Below, one piece after another: positions 40,465 to 50,544 of a stretch of 64,000 nucleotides of DNA. Under the pieces are notes generated by a model, which saw nothing but the letters and a program-made list of their open reading frames with translations, did no database searches and was not told the origin of the DNA. How positions within the stretch are numbered: position 1 is the first letter of the stretch; every line of letters begins with the position of its first letter. Where the stretch lies: assembly GCA_000223255.2 (NCBI GenBank), contig AFUT01000001.1, positions 310,001-374,000 on the forward strand, written 5' to 3'. The position numbers and the translations under genes were made by a program. This stretch comes from Streptococcus infantis SK970 (lineage in GTDB: Bacteria; Bacillota; Bacilli; Lactobacillales; Streptococcaceae).

Positions 40465-41835
40465 ATGGGATTATTTGACCGTTTATTTGGGAAAATAGAA
40501 GAACCTAAAATTGAAGATGTTGTCAAAGAAGCTTTGGAAAATATCGACTTATCGGATGATAGTGAGAACATTGAGACGCCAGTAACTGAAGATATCCAAG
40601 CGAAAGAAGCAGAAGAGGTTATTCTATCTGAAGAAGATCAGGTAGAAACCAATGAAGACTTATCTGAAGCAGAGATTGTTGAGGAAGCAATCCTTGAGCC
40701 AAATGACGAAGTGGAAGTCTCTCAAGACGAAACAAACCAAGTTGAAGAGGAAGAAAGTCCTCAAGTGGAATCGGCTCCTGTTGAAGAGATTCCTTCAAAT
40801 GATAGTGACGAGGAAGAAACTGTTCAACCTCAATCAGAAGAGACAGAACCGGAATTAGCTGAAGAAGTAGAAGAAGATCAAGTAATCGAAGAAACTCCTC
40901 AAGTTCAAGAGACTGTACAGGAAAAATATGACCGTAGTCTTAAGAAAACTCGTACGGGCTTTGGGGCTCGTTTGAATGCCTTCTTTGCTAATTTCCGCTC
41001 AGTCGATGAAGATTTCTTTGAAGAGCTAGAAGAACTGCTCATCATGAGTGACGTTGGCGTACAAGTAGCATCCAATTTAACAGAAGAGCTACGTTATGAA
41101 GCTAAGCTTGAAAATGCCAAGAAACCAGAAGCCCTTCGTCGTGTTATCATCGAAAAATTGGTGGATCTGTATGAGAAGGATGGCAACTATAACGAAAGCA
41201 TTAATTTCCAAGATGGGTTGACTGTCATGCTCTTTGTAGGTGTTAATGGTGTCGGTAAAACAACCTCTATCGGTAAATTGGCACACCGTTACAAACAAGC
41301 TGGTAAGAAAGTTATGCTTGTTGCTGCGGATACATTCCGTGCTGGTGCGGTAGCTCAGCTAGCAGAATGGGGTCGTCGTGTCGATGTTCCAGTGGTTACT
41401 GGACCTGAAAAAGCTGATCCAGCCAGTGTGGTCTTTGATGGAATGGAACGTGCAGTAGCAGAAGGTATTGATATTCTCATGATTGATACAGCTGGCCGTC
41501 TGCAAAACAAAGAAAACTTAATGGCAGAATTGGAAAAGATTGGTCGTATCATCAAACGCGTAGTGCCAGAGGCACCTCATGAAACCTTCCTAGCTCTTGA
41601 TGCGTCAACTGGGCAAAACGCTCTTGTACAAGCTAAAGAATTCTCAAAAATTACTCCTGTTACAGGGATTGTCTTAACCAAGATTGATGGGACTGCCCGA
41701 GGTGGTGTTGTGTTGGCTATCCGTGAGGAACTTAATATCCCTGTTAAGTTAATTGGTTTTGGTGAAAAAATCGATGATATCGGTGAGTTTAACTCTGAAA
41801 ACTTTATGAAGGGCCTTCTAGAAGGTTTGATATAA
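40465..41835 (+). CDS. ftsY: Signal recognition particle receptor FtsY
   Basis: 456 residues. An acidic A domain (about 1-150; runs of Glu/Asp between 30 and 145) precedes the NG GTPase: GVNGVGKTTSIGKLA (G1), DTFRAGAVAQLAEW, DTAGRLQNKENLM, TKIDGTARGG and the closing GFGEKIDDIG. Membrane-associated partner of Ffh. Third gene of the Cof-Cof-ftsY unit. A strong bidirectional terminator follows. Confidence 0.97.
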   Translation: MGLFDRLFGKIEEPKIEDVVKEALENIDLSDDSENIETPVTEDIQAKEAEEVILSEEDQVETNEDLSEAEIVEEAILEPNDEVEVSQDETNQVEEEESPQVESAPVEEIPSNDSDEEETVQPQSEETEPELAEEVEEDQVIEETPQVQETVQEKYDRSLKKTRTGFGARLNAFFANFRSVDEDFFEELEELLIMSDVGVQVASNLTEELRYEAKLENAKKPEALRRVIIEKLVDLYEKDGNYNESINFQDGLTVMLFVGVNGVGKTTSIGKLAHRYKQAGKKVMLVAADTFRAGAVAQLAEWGRRVDVPVVTGPEKADPASVVFDGMERAVAEGIDILMIDTAGRLQNKENLMAELEKIGRIIKRVVPEAPHETFLALDASTGQNALVQAKEFSKITPVTGIVLTKIDGTARGGVVLAIREELNIPVKLIGFGEKIDDIGEFNSENFMKGLLEGLI

Positions 41836-41840
41836 AAGAA

Positions 41841-41873
41841 AATCCTGCAAGAATTCTTGCAGGATTGTTTTTA
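41841..41873. terminator. Bidirectional terminator between ftsY and zwf
   Basis: AATCCTGCAAGAA pairs perfectly with TTCTTGCAGGATT, with T-runs on both sides; serves the converging genes. Confidence 0.9.
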
Positions 41874-41874
41874 A

Positions 41875-43362
41875 TTATTCTAAACGACCATCTTTACGAT
41901 AGGCGATATCTGGTTGCCATGTCCATTTGGCACCGTATTTTTCAAGGAGATCAAAACTAGCCTGAGGTCCCATGCTACCAGCCTTGTAGTCATGAAGTGG
42001 AGCACCGTTTTCAGCCCACAACTTTTCGATACGGTCAATCAATTTCCAAGAAGCGCTAACTTCTTCCCAGTGGCTAAAGTTAGTTGAATCGTTATTCAAT
42101 ACATCGTAGATTAGCTTTTCATAAGGATCTGGTGAAGCGCCAGTAGCTGTAGCATCAGTTCTGTAGTCAAGCGAATTATGTGCTAGTTTGAACTCTTCTC
42201 CAACTTCTTTACCGTTAAGGCTCAGAGAGAAACCTTCTGTTGGTTGGATATAGATGGTCAAAATATTTGGTGCTAGAGGTTCACCGAAAATGGAATCCAT
42301 TTGTTTAAAGACGATATTGACATGCGTTCCTTTTTCAGTCATACGTTTACCTGTACGGAAGAAGAATGGAACACCACGGAAGCGATCAGTATCTACAAAG
42401 AAGGCACCTGAAGCAAAGGTTTCTGTCATTGATTCTGGGTTGACATTTGGTTCGCTGCGGTAAGAAATGTATTTCATGCCATCGACTTTACCAGAACGAT
42501 ATTGACCACGGATGAAGTGCTCTTTAAGTTCCTCATCTGTAGGGTGGTAAAGGTTCTTGAAGACCTTGATTTTTTCTGCTCGAATGTCATCCTTTGTAAA
42601 GCTTGCAGGTTTGTCCATAGCAAGGAGTGACAGAAGTTGAAGTGTGTGGTTTTGAACCATGTCTCGAAGGGCACCAGACTCATCATAGTAGCCACCACGC
42701 TCTTCAACACCGAGACGTTCTGCAAAGGTAATCTGAACGTTATCAATGTGCTCACGATTCCAAACATTTTCAAAAATCATATTGGCAAATCGGATAGCAA
42801 AAATGCTTTGAATCATTTCCTTACCAAGATAATGGTCGATACGATAGATTTGCTCTTCGTTAAAAGTAGCTAGAAGCTCTTCATTTAGTTTGCTTGCGGT
42901 CTCATAGTCAGTACCAAAAGGTTTCTCAACAATCAAACGTTCAAAACCTTTACCATCAACGATTTGCTCTGACTTGAGGTGTTTGGCGATGGTACCAAAG
43001 AATTGTGGTGCCATTGAGAGGAAGAAAAGCTTGTTGTGTTCAGTTTGATATTTTTCGTTTAAGTCAGCTTGAAGCTTACGTAATTCGATATAGTGTTCAG
43101 TGTCATTAACATCGTGACTTTGGTAGTAAAAATGACTAGCAAATGCTTGAGCCTCTTCTGCGCTATCTGCCAAGTCTAAGATAGATTCGACAACAACAGA
43201 TTCAAAATACTCTTTACTCCATGGTCTACGAGCAGTTCCGATAACAGCAAAATGATCAGAAAGATTACCTGATTTATAAAGTCTAAAGAGTGAAGGGTAA
43301 AGCTTGCGTTTAGCCAAATCTCCACTTGCACCGAAAATTGTAACAATAACTTTTGATGACAT
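41875..43362 (-). CDS. zwf: Glucose-6-phosphate 1-dehydrogenase
   Basis: First enzyme of the oxidative pentose phosphate branch, 495 residues. NADP Rossmann GASGDLAKRKLYPSL and active-site RIDHYLGKEM, with VEKPFGTDYETA and the C-terminal GPQASFDLLEKYG. It uses ATG 43362 on the minus strand. Monocistronic and converging on ftsY; its upstream 147 bases contain only a weak minus-strand -10 (TATAAA near 43420) that I do not claim firmly. Confidence 0.97.
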   Translation of the reverse strand: MSSKVIVTIFGASGDLAKRKLYPSLFRLYKSGNLSDHFAVIGTARRPWSKEYFESVVVESILDLADSAEEAQAFASHFYYQSHDVNDTEHYIELRKLQADLNEKYQTEHNKLFFLSMAPQFFGTIAKHLKSEQIVDGKGFERLIVEKPFGTDYETASKLNEELLATFNEEQIYRIDHYLGKEMIQSIFAIRFANMIFENVWNREHIDNVQITFAERLGVEERGGYYDESGALRDMVQNHTLQLLSLLAMDKPASFTKDDIRAEKIKVFKNLYHPTDEELKEHFIRGQYRSGKVDGMKYISYRSEPNVNPESMTETFASGAFFVDTDRFRGVPFFFRTGKRMTEKGTHVNIVFKQMDSIFGEPLAPNILTIYIQPTEGFSLSLNGKEVGEEFKLAHNSLDYRTDATATGASPDPYEKLIYDVLNNDSTNFSHWEEVSASWKLIDRIEKLWAENGAPLHDYKAGSMGPQASFDLLEKYGAKWTWQPDIAYRKDGRLE

Positions 43363-43478
43363 CCAGCTACCTAATTTCTATTTACTTTCCTAGTCTAGCT
43401 AGGCATGAGGAATCCCCATTTTATACCCTTTATTTTATCATAATTTTCTAAAAAATCCAAAAATCCAATACAAGTAAG

Positions 43479-43512
43479 AAAAAACTGCAAGGAAAACCTT
43501 GCAGTTTTTTTA
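43479..43512 (-). terminator. Terminator of the amino-acid transporter operon
   Basis: AAAAACTGCAAGG-AAAA-CCTTGCAGTTTTT; on the minus strand it begins at the ATPase stop and ends in a T-run. Confidence 0.9.
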
Positions 43513-44250
43513 AGCGTTAAGGACCTTGTCCAAAAATTCTTTTAGACGAGGGTGTTGTGGGTTATCAAAGATTTGATCAGGGGTTCCATCTTCTAGGAAT
43601 TCACCGTCTGCGGTAAAGATAACACGATTGGCAACCTTACGAGCAAATCCCATCTCGTGAGTTACGATGATCATGGTCATGCCTTGCTCTGCCAATTCCT
43701 TCATAACGTTAAGAACGTCGCCAACCATTTCAGGGTCAAGGGCAGAAGTTGGTTCGTCAAAAAGCATGATGTCAGGATTCATAGCTAAACCACGAGCGAT
43801 AGCCACACGTTGTTTTTGACCACCTGATAGACTGTCAGGATTTGCATTGGCCTTGTCAGCAAGTCCAACTTTTTCAAGGAGTTCCATTCCTAATTTTTCA
43901 GCTTCATCCTTAGTCATCAACTTATGCTCTACTGGAGCTAAAGTGATATTTTCCAACACTGTCATGTGAGGGAAAAGATTGAAGTGTTGGAAGACCATAC
44001 CGATATTTTCACGAACGTGGTCGACATTTGTTGATTTGTCAGTCAAATCATAACCATTCACAGTGATGTGACCACTCGTTACCTCTTCAAGAAGGTTAAG
44101 GCTACGGAGGAAAGTGGATTTACCAGAACCCGAAGGACCGATAATGCAGACAACATCTCCTTCATAGAACTTAGTCGTAATGCCTTTTAAAACTTCATTT
44201 TTTCCATAATACTTATGCAAATCATTTACATCGATTTTTAATTTAGCCAT
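43510..44250 (-). CDS. Amino-acid ABC transporter ATP-binding protein (GlnQ type)
   Basis: 246 residues; Walker [11 protein letters not shown]-loop [10 protein letters not shown], signature LSGGQKQR, Walker [10 protein letters not shown] and switch VTHEMGFA. Polar amino-acid importer class (PF00005, PAAT). It overlaps the substrate-binding/permease gene by one base, so both are translationally coupled and form a complete two-gene importer. Substrate is probably glutamine or a related amino acid, which the sequence cannot fix. Confidence 0.94.
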   Translation of the reverse strand: MAKLKIDVNDLHKYYGKNEVLKGITTKFYEGDVVCIIGPSGSGKSTFLRSLNLLEEVTSGHITVNGYDLTDKSTNVDHVRENIGMVFQHFNLFPHMTVLENITLAPVEHKLMTKDEAEKLGMELLEKVGLADKANANPDSLSGGQKQRVAIARGLAMNPDIMLFDEPTSALDPEMVGDVLNVMKELAEQGMTMIIVTHEMGFARKVANRVIFTADGEFLEDGTPDQIFDNPQHPRLKEFLDKVLNA

Positions 44251-45694
44251 TATTGAATCCTCTTTTCTAAGCGTTTTGCTAGTCTAGTTAGAAGAGTGAT
44301 AATCACAAGGTAGAAGACTGCGAGAATTGCATACATTTTGAAACTTTGGTAGTTACGAGCAATGATAATCTTACCAGTTTGGAAGAGTTCAACCAAACCG
44401 ATTGCAGATACGATCGTTGTATCTTTCAATGCGATAACAAATTGGTTAACGAAGTTTGGAAGCATGAGTTTGGTTGCTTGAGGCAAGACAATCTTACGCA
44501 TGGTTTTTCCATATGAAATACCCAGACTTCGACTAGCTTCCATTTGTCCAACAGGAACTGCCTTGATACCACCACGAACAATTTCAGCGATGTAGGCTGC
44601 TGAGTTCAGGGAGAGTGCAATGGTACCAGCGACAAAGTCATTGATCGGACTTTGTTGACCTGTAAGAGATTCGATAAAGTTAGGAATACCCCAGAAAATA
44701 AAGGCTGCAAGAATCATCAATGGAATACCACGAATCACGTCAACGAAAATCTCTGAAATCAAACGGAGTGATTTATAAGGGCTGACGCTAAACATACCGA
44801 AGATTATACCGATAACAATAGCAATGGCAAAGGAAACAAGTGCTAATGATAGAGTAATTCCAAGTCCACTGAGGAGTTGTTTGTAGTTGTTTTTCAACAA
44901 GCCCCAGATAGTCGTTTCATCAGCAGTTGAAGTTGTGGTAGTAGAATCGCTAGCTAAATATTTATCAAGAATCTTTTGGAATTCTCCATTTGCCTTAAGG
45001 TTTGCGAGTCCCTTGTTAAACTTCTCTAGCAATTCTGGATTGCTTCCTTTTTTAACAGCAAAGGCAGTTTCACCAATTGGAGTACCTGCGATAGGTGTTT
45101 TAATTTTTGTCCTTGACTGATAGAATATTTAATAACAGGTTCGTCGTCCATGACAGCGTCAATTGAACCAGTGTTTAAGCTATCATACATAGATGCAGCA
45201 TCTGAAAAAGTTTTGATTTTGTAACCATATTTACTTTGGTTCTCGTTAAGGAAGGTTTGTGAAGCAGTACCATTTTTCACACCGACAGTCTTACCATTCA
45301 AATCTTCGTAAGAAGAAATAGTACTTGATTCTTTAACACCAAGAATAGTATTTGCGGTATAGTAAGAATCAGAGAAATCAAAAGTTTCCTTACGAGCATC
45401 AGTTACGGACATACCTGCAATGATACCATCAGCTTGTCCAGATTGGACTGCGTTAATAGCAGCGTCAAAACCAGGATTGGTAATCTCTACTTCAAAGCCT
45501 TGATCTTTAGCGATTGCCTTGATTAGATCCATATCGATACCAGTGTATTGGTTGCTTGAGTCTTGGAAAACAAATGGTGCAAATGACGAGTCACTGGCAA
45601 TGACATACTTTGTTTTTTCTGTATCCGCTTTTGCTAATCCTAGTGAAAAAATAGGAAATAAAATTAGCAAACATGCTAGGATTTTTTTCTTCAT
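44250..45694 (-). CDS. Amino-acid ABC transporter substrate-binding/permease fusion (frameshifted)
   Basis: About 481 residues: a signal peptide ([23 protein letters not shown]), a solute-binding domain (about 25-245; [14 protein letters not shown] and [14 protein letters not shown]), then a permease domain with the HisM-type loop [26 protein letters not shown] and [11 protein letters not shown]. The fusion is typical of Lactobacillales GlnP-type importers. As read it breaks at the A-run complementary to T4 at 45098-45101; one more base restores [20 protein letters not shown]. It is followed by the ATPase and has its own promoter at 45723-45751. Confidence 0.9.
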
Positions 45695-45722
45695 GTGATG
45701 TCTCCTTTCAGGGTATTTTCAA

Positions 45723-45751
45723 ATTATAGCAGAAAAAATTGAATTCGGCAA
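45723..45751 (-). promoter_or_regulatory. Promoter of the amino-acid transporter operon
   Basis: Minus-strand -35 TTGCCG (45746-45751), 17-base spacer, extended -10 TGC-TATAAT (TATAAT 45723-45728). Confidence 0.8.
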
Positions 45752-45834
45752 ATATTTTATATTTAGATGGTAGAAGATATAACATTTGAATGACAAAGGT
45801 ATAAAATTAGGAATCGGAAAGTCTTCCCTTTTTA

Positions 45835-45843
45835 TGGTAAAAT
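45835..45843 (+). promoter_or_regulatory. Extended -10 promoter of uvrB
   Basis: TGGTAAAAT with TAAAAT at 45838-45843, 31 bases before ATG 45874. Confidence 0.6.
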
Positions 45844-45873
45844 AGAAGGATAGAAAATGTGTATGAGGCTATT

Positions 45874-47862
45874 ATGATAAATAGAATTACAGACAACAAA
45901 TTTAAACTCGTCTCCAAATACCAACCCTCTGGTGACCAACCACAGGCCATTGAGCAGTTGGTGGATAATATCGAGGGTGGAGAAAAGGCCCAAATCTTAA
46001 TGGGGGCGACTGGTACAGGGAAAACCTATACTATGAGTCAGGTCATCGCCCAAGTCAATAAGCCGACCTTGGTCATCGCCCACAATAAAACTCTAGCGGG
46101 TCAGCTCTATGGGGAGTTCAAGGAATTTTTCCCTGAAAATGCGGTTGAGTATTTCGTTTCTTACTATGATTACTACCAGCCAGAAGCCTATGTGCCCTCT
46201 AGCGATACCTATATCGAAAAAGATAGTTCTGTCAATGACGAGATTGATAAGCTCCGCCACTCCGCTACATCAGCGCTCTTGGAGCGTAATGATGTTATCA
46301 TTGTAGCATCTGTTTCTTGTATCTATGGTTTGGGTTCACCTAAGGAATATGCTGATAGCGTAGTCAGCTTGCGTCCAGGTCTGGAGATTTCTCGTGATAA
46401 ACTTTTGAATGATTTGGTTGACATTCAGTTCGAACGCAATGACATTGACTTTCAACGTGGTAGATTTCGTGTACGTGGGGATGTGGTGGAGATTTTCCCA
46501 GCCTCTCGTGATGAGCATGCCTTTCGTGTTGAGTTTTTCGGAGATGAAATTGATCGTATTCGTGAAGTCGAAGCTCTAACTGGTCAAGTTCTGGGCGAAG
46601 TGGATCATTTGGCGATTTTCCCAGCCACTCACTTTGTGACCAATGACGACCACATGGAAGTAGCTATTGCTAAGATTGAGGCTGAGTTGGAGGAGCAGTT
46701 GGCTATCTTTGAGAAGGAAGGTAAGCTCCTCGAAGCGCAACGCTTGAAACAACGTACAGAGTATGATATCGAGATGCTTCGTGAGATGGGCTATACAAAC
46801 GGGGTTGAAAACTACTCACGCCACATGGATGGACGCAGCGAAGGAGAGCCACCTTATACACTTCTTGATTTCTTCCCAGATGATTTCCTGATTATGATTG
46901 ATGAGAGCCACATGACCATGGGGCAAATCAAGGGCATGTACAATGGAGACCGTTCGCGTAAGGAAATGTTGGTGAATTACGGTTTCCGTTTACCTTCTGC
47001 CTTAGACAACCGTCCCCTTCGTCGAGAAGAGTTCGAAAGTCATGTTCACCAGATCGTCTATGTTTCAGCGACACCTGGTGATTATGAACACGAGCAGACT
47101 GACACCGTTATTGAGCAAATCATTCGTCCGACTGGTCTTTTGGATCCAGAAGTGGAAGTGCGTCCGACTATGGGACAAATTGATGACCTCTTAGGTGAAA
47201 TCAATGCCCGTGTTGAAAAGAACGAGCGTACCTTTATTACAACCTTGACCAAGAAAATGGCTGAAGACTTGACTGACTATTTCAAAGAAATGGGCATCAA
47301 GGTTAAATACATGCACTCGGATATCAAGACTTTAGAGCGAACAGAGATTATCCGTGACCTGCGTTTAGGAGTCTTTGATGTCTTGGTAGGGATTAACCTC
47401 CTTCGTGAAGGGATTGACGTTCCAGAAGTTAGTCTGGTGGCCATTCTCGATGCCGACAAGGAAGGTTTCCTTCGTAATGAGCGTGGACTTATTCAGACCA
47501 TCGGGCGTGCTGCCCGTAATAGTGAGGGGCATGTCATCATGTATGCTGATACTATGACTCAGTCTATGCAACGTGCCATTGATGAAACGGCTCGTCGTCG
47601 TAAAATCCAGATGGCTTATAATGAAGAACACGGTATCGTGCCACAAACCATTAAGAAGGAAATCCGTGACCTGATCTCTGTAACCAAGGTAGTTGCCAAG
47701 GGAGAGGACAAGGAAGTCGATATCAATAGCCTTAACAAACAAGAACGTAAAGAATTGGTTAAGAAACTGGAAAAACAAATGCAAGAAGCCGTCGAAGTGC
47801 TTGACTTTGAACTAGCCGCCCAGATTCGTGATATGATGTTGGAAGTCAAGGCCTTGGATTGA
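45874..47862 (+). CDS. uvrB: Excinuclease ABC subunit B
   Basis: DNA-damage verification helicase of nucleotide-excision repair, 662 residues from ATG 45874 ([16 protein letters not shown]), with GAGG five bases upstream; a GTG 15 bases earlier is less likely. Walker [10 protein letters not shown], beta-hairpin [12 protein letters not shown], Walker [12 protein letters not shown], helicase motif [16 protein letters not shown] and a C-terminal UVR domain ([22 protein letters not shown]). Monocistronic. Confidence 0.97.
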   Translation: MINRITDNKFKLVSKYQPSGDQPQAIEQLVDNIEGGEKAQILMGATGTGKTYTMSQVIAQVNKPTLVIAHNKTLAGQLYGEFKEFFPENAVEYFVSYYDYYQPEAYVPSSDTYIEKDSSVNDEIDKLRHSATSALLERNDVIIVASVSCIYGLGSPKEYADSVVSLRPGLEISRDKLLNDLVDIQFERNDIDFQRGRFRVRGDVVEIFPASRDEHAFRVEFFGDEIDRIREVEALTGQVLGEVDHLAIFPATHFVTNDDHMEVAIAKIEAELEEQLAIFEKEGKLLEAQRLKQRTEYDIEMLREMGYTNGVENYSRHMDGRSEGEPPYTLLDFFPDDFLIMIDESHMTMGQIKGMYNGDRSRKEMLVNYGFRLPSALDNRPLRREEFESHVHQIVYVSATPGDYEHEQTDTVIEQIIRPTGLLDPEVEVRPTMGQIDDLLGEINARVEKNERTFITTLTKKMAEDLTDYFKEMGIKVKYMHSDIKTLERTEIIRDLRLGVFDVLVGINLLREGIDVPEVSLVAILDADKEGFLRNERGLIQTIGRAARNSEGHVIMYADTMTQSMQRAIDETARRRKIQMAYNEEHGIVPQTIKKEIRDLISVTKVVAKGEDKEVDINSLNKQERKELVKKLEKQMQEAVEVLDFELAAQIRDMMLEVKALD

Positions 47863-47863
47863 G

Positions 47864-47885
47864 TAGACTCTTCAGTCTAGTTTAA
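47864..47885 (+). terminator. Weak terminator after uvrB
   Basis: TAGACT-CTTC-AGTCTA followed by GTTTAATT; short stem, poor T-run. Confidence 0.5.
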
Positions 47886-47924
47886 TTAGCCAAATTGCTA
47901 TGTCATTCTGTCAGTTGTCTATAT

Positions 47925-48437
47925 ATGAAGAAAATGGTAAAAATGAATCAAAAAAAATCAAACACAAAGATTAATCACCAAAGGAGAGAAAGTTTTCATC
48001 TTTGGCTAGATTCTCATAAATTTTTAGGATTCTTCTTGATCCTCGGTCTTATCCTAGCAATAGGACTAAGTTTGAATCTAATTTTTAAAAGTCTTCCTAT
48101 TCCTTCACCATACAGAGATATCAACTATAGTTTTCCAATATATATAAATCTTTTTTGTCTGGTCTATCGATTATTTGACTATTGGTTCCTAGACTTGACT
48201 AGGACAAGAATGACGATAAAAAGATATGCAGATTTATTTATCTATCTTAATAGTATCGGTTTAATAGTCCATCTATTTTTAGGAGTTGGTGGGAAAAATA
48301 GTAAAGGGATTTTACCTTCTCTCTTATCCCTAGACCACCGCTACATCTGGTTTCCGATTCTTACTTATATAACCTTCTTCTTAGTGGCTGCTTTGATTAT
48401 TTTAATTTCCAAATATGTTAAAAAGAAAAGGAGTTAA
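47925..48437 (+). CDS. Hypothetical four-TM membrane protein
   Basis: About 170 residues; Lys/Asn-rich cytoplasmic N-terminus, then hydrophobic segments near FFLILGLILAIGLSLNLIF, FPIYINLFCLVYRLFDYW, YLNSIGLIVHLFLGVG and ITFFLVAALIILISK, and a lysine-rich end. No known family recognised. The start is unsure: in-frame ATGs at 47925, 47934 and 47943 lack a clear ribosome-binding site. It is followed after 2 bases by a second membrane protein gene with AAAGGAG, suggesting a small operon. Confidence 0.6.
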   Translation: MKKMVKMNQKKSNTKINHQRRESFHLWLDSHKFLGFFLILGLILAIGLSLNLIFKSLPIPSPYRDINYSFPIYINLFCLVYRLFDYWFLDLTRTRMTIKRYADLFIYLNSIGLIVHLFLGVGGKNSKGILPSLLSLDHRYIWFPILTYITFFLVAALIILISKYVKKKRS

Positions 48438-48439
48438 TC

Positions 48440-48873
48440 ATGCTAAAACATCTAACTATATTTAAGATTCTTTACCTTATGTTTCTTGTATTTGTCCTGA
48501 TTCATTTTATCTTAGGCTTGTTCGGTTTTGCTTTTACACCTATTGTGTGGAACATCTGGTTATTTAGTCTTTGCCTTACTTTATTTATTCATCCATGGAC
48601 TATCTTCTATAAAACTAGAATCTTTCAATGGCATCATTTAATTTTTCAGACTCTCAGTGGCTTTTTCGCTCTTTTAATCTGGTTGATGATATTTTTCTTT
48701 TTCTCCACGGTTCCAGATTCATCTATGCCTATCAATTTAGACTACTATGTGATTAGGGAAAAAATGAAATCAGAATCAACAGAGGATTCTTACTCCATGA
48801 AATTCATGAATATCACGACTGGATTAATCCCTTGATTATGAAGTCTAAAGTTAAGTACATGATAGAAAATTAA
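48440..48873 (+). CDS. Hypothetical membrane protein (frameshifted near end)
   Basis: About 144 residues: three or four hydrophobic segments (FKILYLMFLVFVLIHFILG and others), then a polar C-terminus. As read it stops at 48835; one more C in the CC at 48795-48796 gives SYSHEIHEYHDWINPLI and MKSKVKYMIEN, ending at 48873, ahead of mutX. The restored tail (HEYHDWINPLIMKSKV) looks like conserved protein rather than noise. Function unknown; translation-coupled to the preceding membrane protein by a 2-base gap. Confidence 0.6.
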
Positions 48874-48892
48874 CCCTTAGAAAGTGAATCCT

Positions 48893-49360
48893 ATGTCTCG
48901 AGCACAATTAACTATTTTAACCAACATCTGTCTAATCGAAGATTTAGAAAATAAGCGAGTAGTCATGCAATATCGCTCACCTGAAACCAATCACTGGTCT
49001 GGCTATGCCTTTCCAGGAGGGCATGTGGAAAATGGAGAGGCTTTTGCAGAGTCAGTTATTCGTGAAATATACGAGGAAACAGGTCTGACAATCCAAAATC
49101 CTCAACTTGTCGGCATTAAAAATTGGCCACTGGATACAGGTGAGCGCTACATTGTCTTTTGTTACAAGGCGACTGAGTTTACGGGCACTCTCCAATCATC
49201 TGAAGAAGGAGAAGTGTCCTGGGTAGAAAAAGACCAGATTCCAAATTTGGATCTGGCCTATGATATGTTATCTTTGATGGAGATGATGGAAGCTCCAGAT
49301 AAGTCAGAATTTTTCTACCGTCATCGTACAGAAGATGGATGGGAAAAGGAAATATTCTAA
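48893..49360 (+). CDS. mutX: Nudix hydrolase, MutT/MutX type (8-oxo-dGTP diphosphatase)
   Basis: 155 residues from ATG 48893 (MSRAQLTILTNICLIED); a GTG at 48884 is possible. The Nudix box is intact, GGHVENGEAFAES followed by REIYEETGL (Gx5Ex7REUxEExGU). Sequence is almost the same as pneumococcal MutX, an antimutator that cleans oxidised guanine nucleotides. Converges on the NiaR gene with a 4-base overlap of ends. Confidence 0.9.
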   Translation: MSRAQLTILTNICLIEDLENKRVVMQYRSPETNHWSGYAFPGGHVENGEAFAESVIREIYEETGLTIQNPQLVGIKNWPLDTGERYIVFCYKATEFTGTLQSSEEGEVSWVEKDQIPNLDLAYDMLSLMEMMEAPDKSEFFYRHRTEDGWEKEIF

Positions 49361-49872
49361 TCCTTTACTAAATAACCTAACTTGTCCAAGGCCTTCTCAA
49401 TATAGAGGAGGTCTTGTTTATTTTCGGCTTCAATTAAGTGATAATGAATCCCATCTGTCAATTCAGATAAAGGATGGAAATCAGACGTCTTGACCTGGTT
49501 TAAAAAGTGCTCGACATCGCGTCTACAACTCAACTTGAGAAGGGTTTCGATTTCACCGTAGACAGGATGATCAATGAGAATATTTTGTACCCGACCCCCG
49601 TTATCAACGATAGCAAGTAATTCTTGCTCCATATCTTCCTCTCTATGTTTAACCTTAAAGAGTTTGTGAACAAAAGGATTGGCTCTATTTTCCTTATAGA
49701 TATAGCCACGATTAGTCGATAGAATAGGAGCTCCATCTGCGCGAAGAACAGCTATATCCTGAACAATAATCTGCCGAGTTACGTGAAAATGTTCTGCTAA
49801 ACTTTGGCCATTCATCGGCTTTTGAGCTTCTTTTAAGAGTTGAATAAGCGATTCTTTGCGGTCTTTAGTCAT
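49357..49872 (-). CDS. niaR: NiaR-family niacin-responsive repressor
   Basis: 171 residues: an N-terminal winged helix (LIQLLKEAQKPMNGQSLAEHFHVTRQIIVQDIAVLRADG) and a C-terminal 3H domain with the three conserved histidines, IDHPVYGE, FHPLSELTDGIHYHLIEAE. NiaR represses niacin salvage/transport genes when niacin is bound. Operon with niaX (niaX stop 11 bases before this start). Confidence 0.9.
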   Translation of the reverse strand: MTKDRKESLIQLLKEAQKPMNGQSLAEHFHVTRQIIVQDIAVLRADGAPILSTNRGYIYKENRANPFVHKLFKVKHREEDMEQELLAIVDNGGRVQNILIDHPVYGEIETLLKLSCRRDVEHFLNQVKTSDFHPLSELTDGIHYHLIEAENKQDLLYIEKALDKLGYLVKD

Positions 49873-49883
49873 GATTTACTTTC

Positions 49884-50411
49884 TTAATGTCGTTTTTTTA
49901 GTGCTTTATAAACAGCTAATGCTAAGTAATAGTCTACCATACTATGAATAATTGTACCAATACCAACCAGTACAAAGAGAACATAGAACATATTTTTTAG
50001 GTCTGTTCCTGTACTAGCATAGAAGATGATACAAGCAAAGACTTCAGCGATAGCGTGTACTAAACCAAGTACAAAGTTAAAAATCAAAGAAGATTTTGGA
50101 TTATCTAAGGTTTGAGGATGTTTTTGCAGATAGAAGGCGCCCAAAGTGCCAAAAAAGATATGGGAGAAAGCTCGAAGTACAATGACAATTGGATAACCAG
50201 CCATGAGGAATCCTAGGCTAGAAGCTATAATGACAAAGATTGCCATCCATGGAGAGAGAAACATAGCAATGAAGATGGCCACGTGGCTTCCAAGAGTGTA
50301 GGAAGCGGGAGGAATAACGATTTTAAATGGCATCACTATAGGAATCAAAATAGCGATAGCTGTCAGTAATGCGGTTACAGTCATGAACTGGGTTTTCTTT
50401 TGTGTATTCAT
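49884..50411 (-). CDS. niaX: Niacin ECF transporter S component NiaX
   Basis: 175 residues with about five to six TM helices. N-terminal MNTQKKTQFMTVTALLTAIAILIPIVMPFKI and PPASYTLGSHVAIFIAMF are typical of NiaX, the substrate-binding S component of energy-coupling factor transporters. It would need the shared EcfAA'T module encoded elsewhere. AAGGAG on its strand. First gene of niaX-niaR, downstream of a promoter with a palindromic operator. Confidence 0.9.
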   Translation of the reverse strand: MNTQKKTQFMTVTALLTAIAILIPIVMPFKIVIPPASYTLGSHVAIFIAMFLSPWMAIFVIIASSLGFLMAGYPIVIVLRAFSHIFFGTLGAFYLQKHPQTLDNPKSSLIFNFVLGLVHAIAEVFACIIFYASTGTDLKNMFYVLFVLVGIGTIIHSMVDYYLALAVYKALKKRH

Positions 50412-50427
50412 AATAACTCCTTTTTAT

Positions 50428-50439
50428 CTGTATATACAG
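50428..50439. promoter_or_regulatory. Palindromic operator, likely NiaR site, in the niaX leader
   Basis: CTGTATATACAG, a perfect 12-bp palindrome overlapping the start of the niaX transcript, partly repeated in the adjoining ATACAGTTGTAT. Position suits autoregulation by NiaR; I do not claim the published motif. Confidence 0.65.
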
Positions 50440-50443
50440 TTGT

Positions 50444-50472
50444 ATAGTACACTAAAATTTTAATCTAGTCAA
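50444..50472 (-). promoter_or_regulatory. Promoter of niaX-niaR
   Basis: Minus-strand -35 TTGACT (50467-50472), 17-base spacer, -10 TACTAT (50444-50449); the palindrome at 50428-50439 begins right after the -10. Confidence 0.75.
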
Positions 50473-50544
50473 GGAGCAAATTGCATTTCTGGAGAAAAAT
50501 CGTTAAAATATAGTAAATAATCTTATTAAAAGTGGAGAGTTGAG

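Noticed and set aside
45859..45873. GTG 45859 as uvrB start
   Set aside because: The ATG at 45874 matches the known 662-residue protein and has GAGG upstream; the five extra codons do not.
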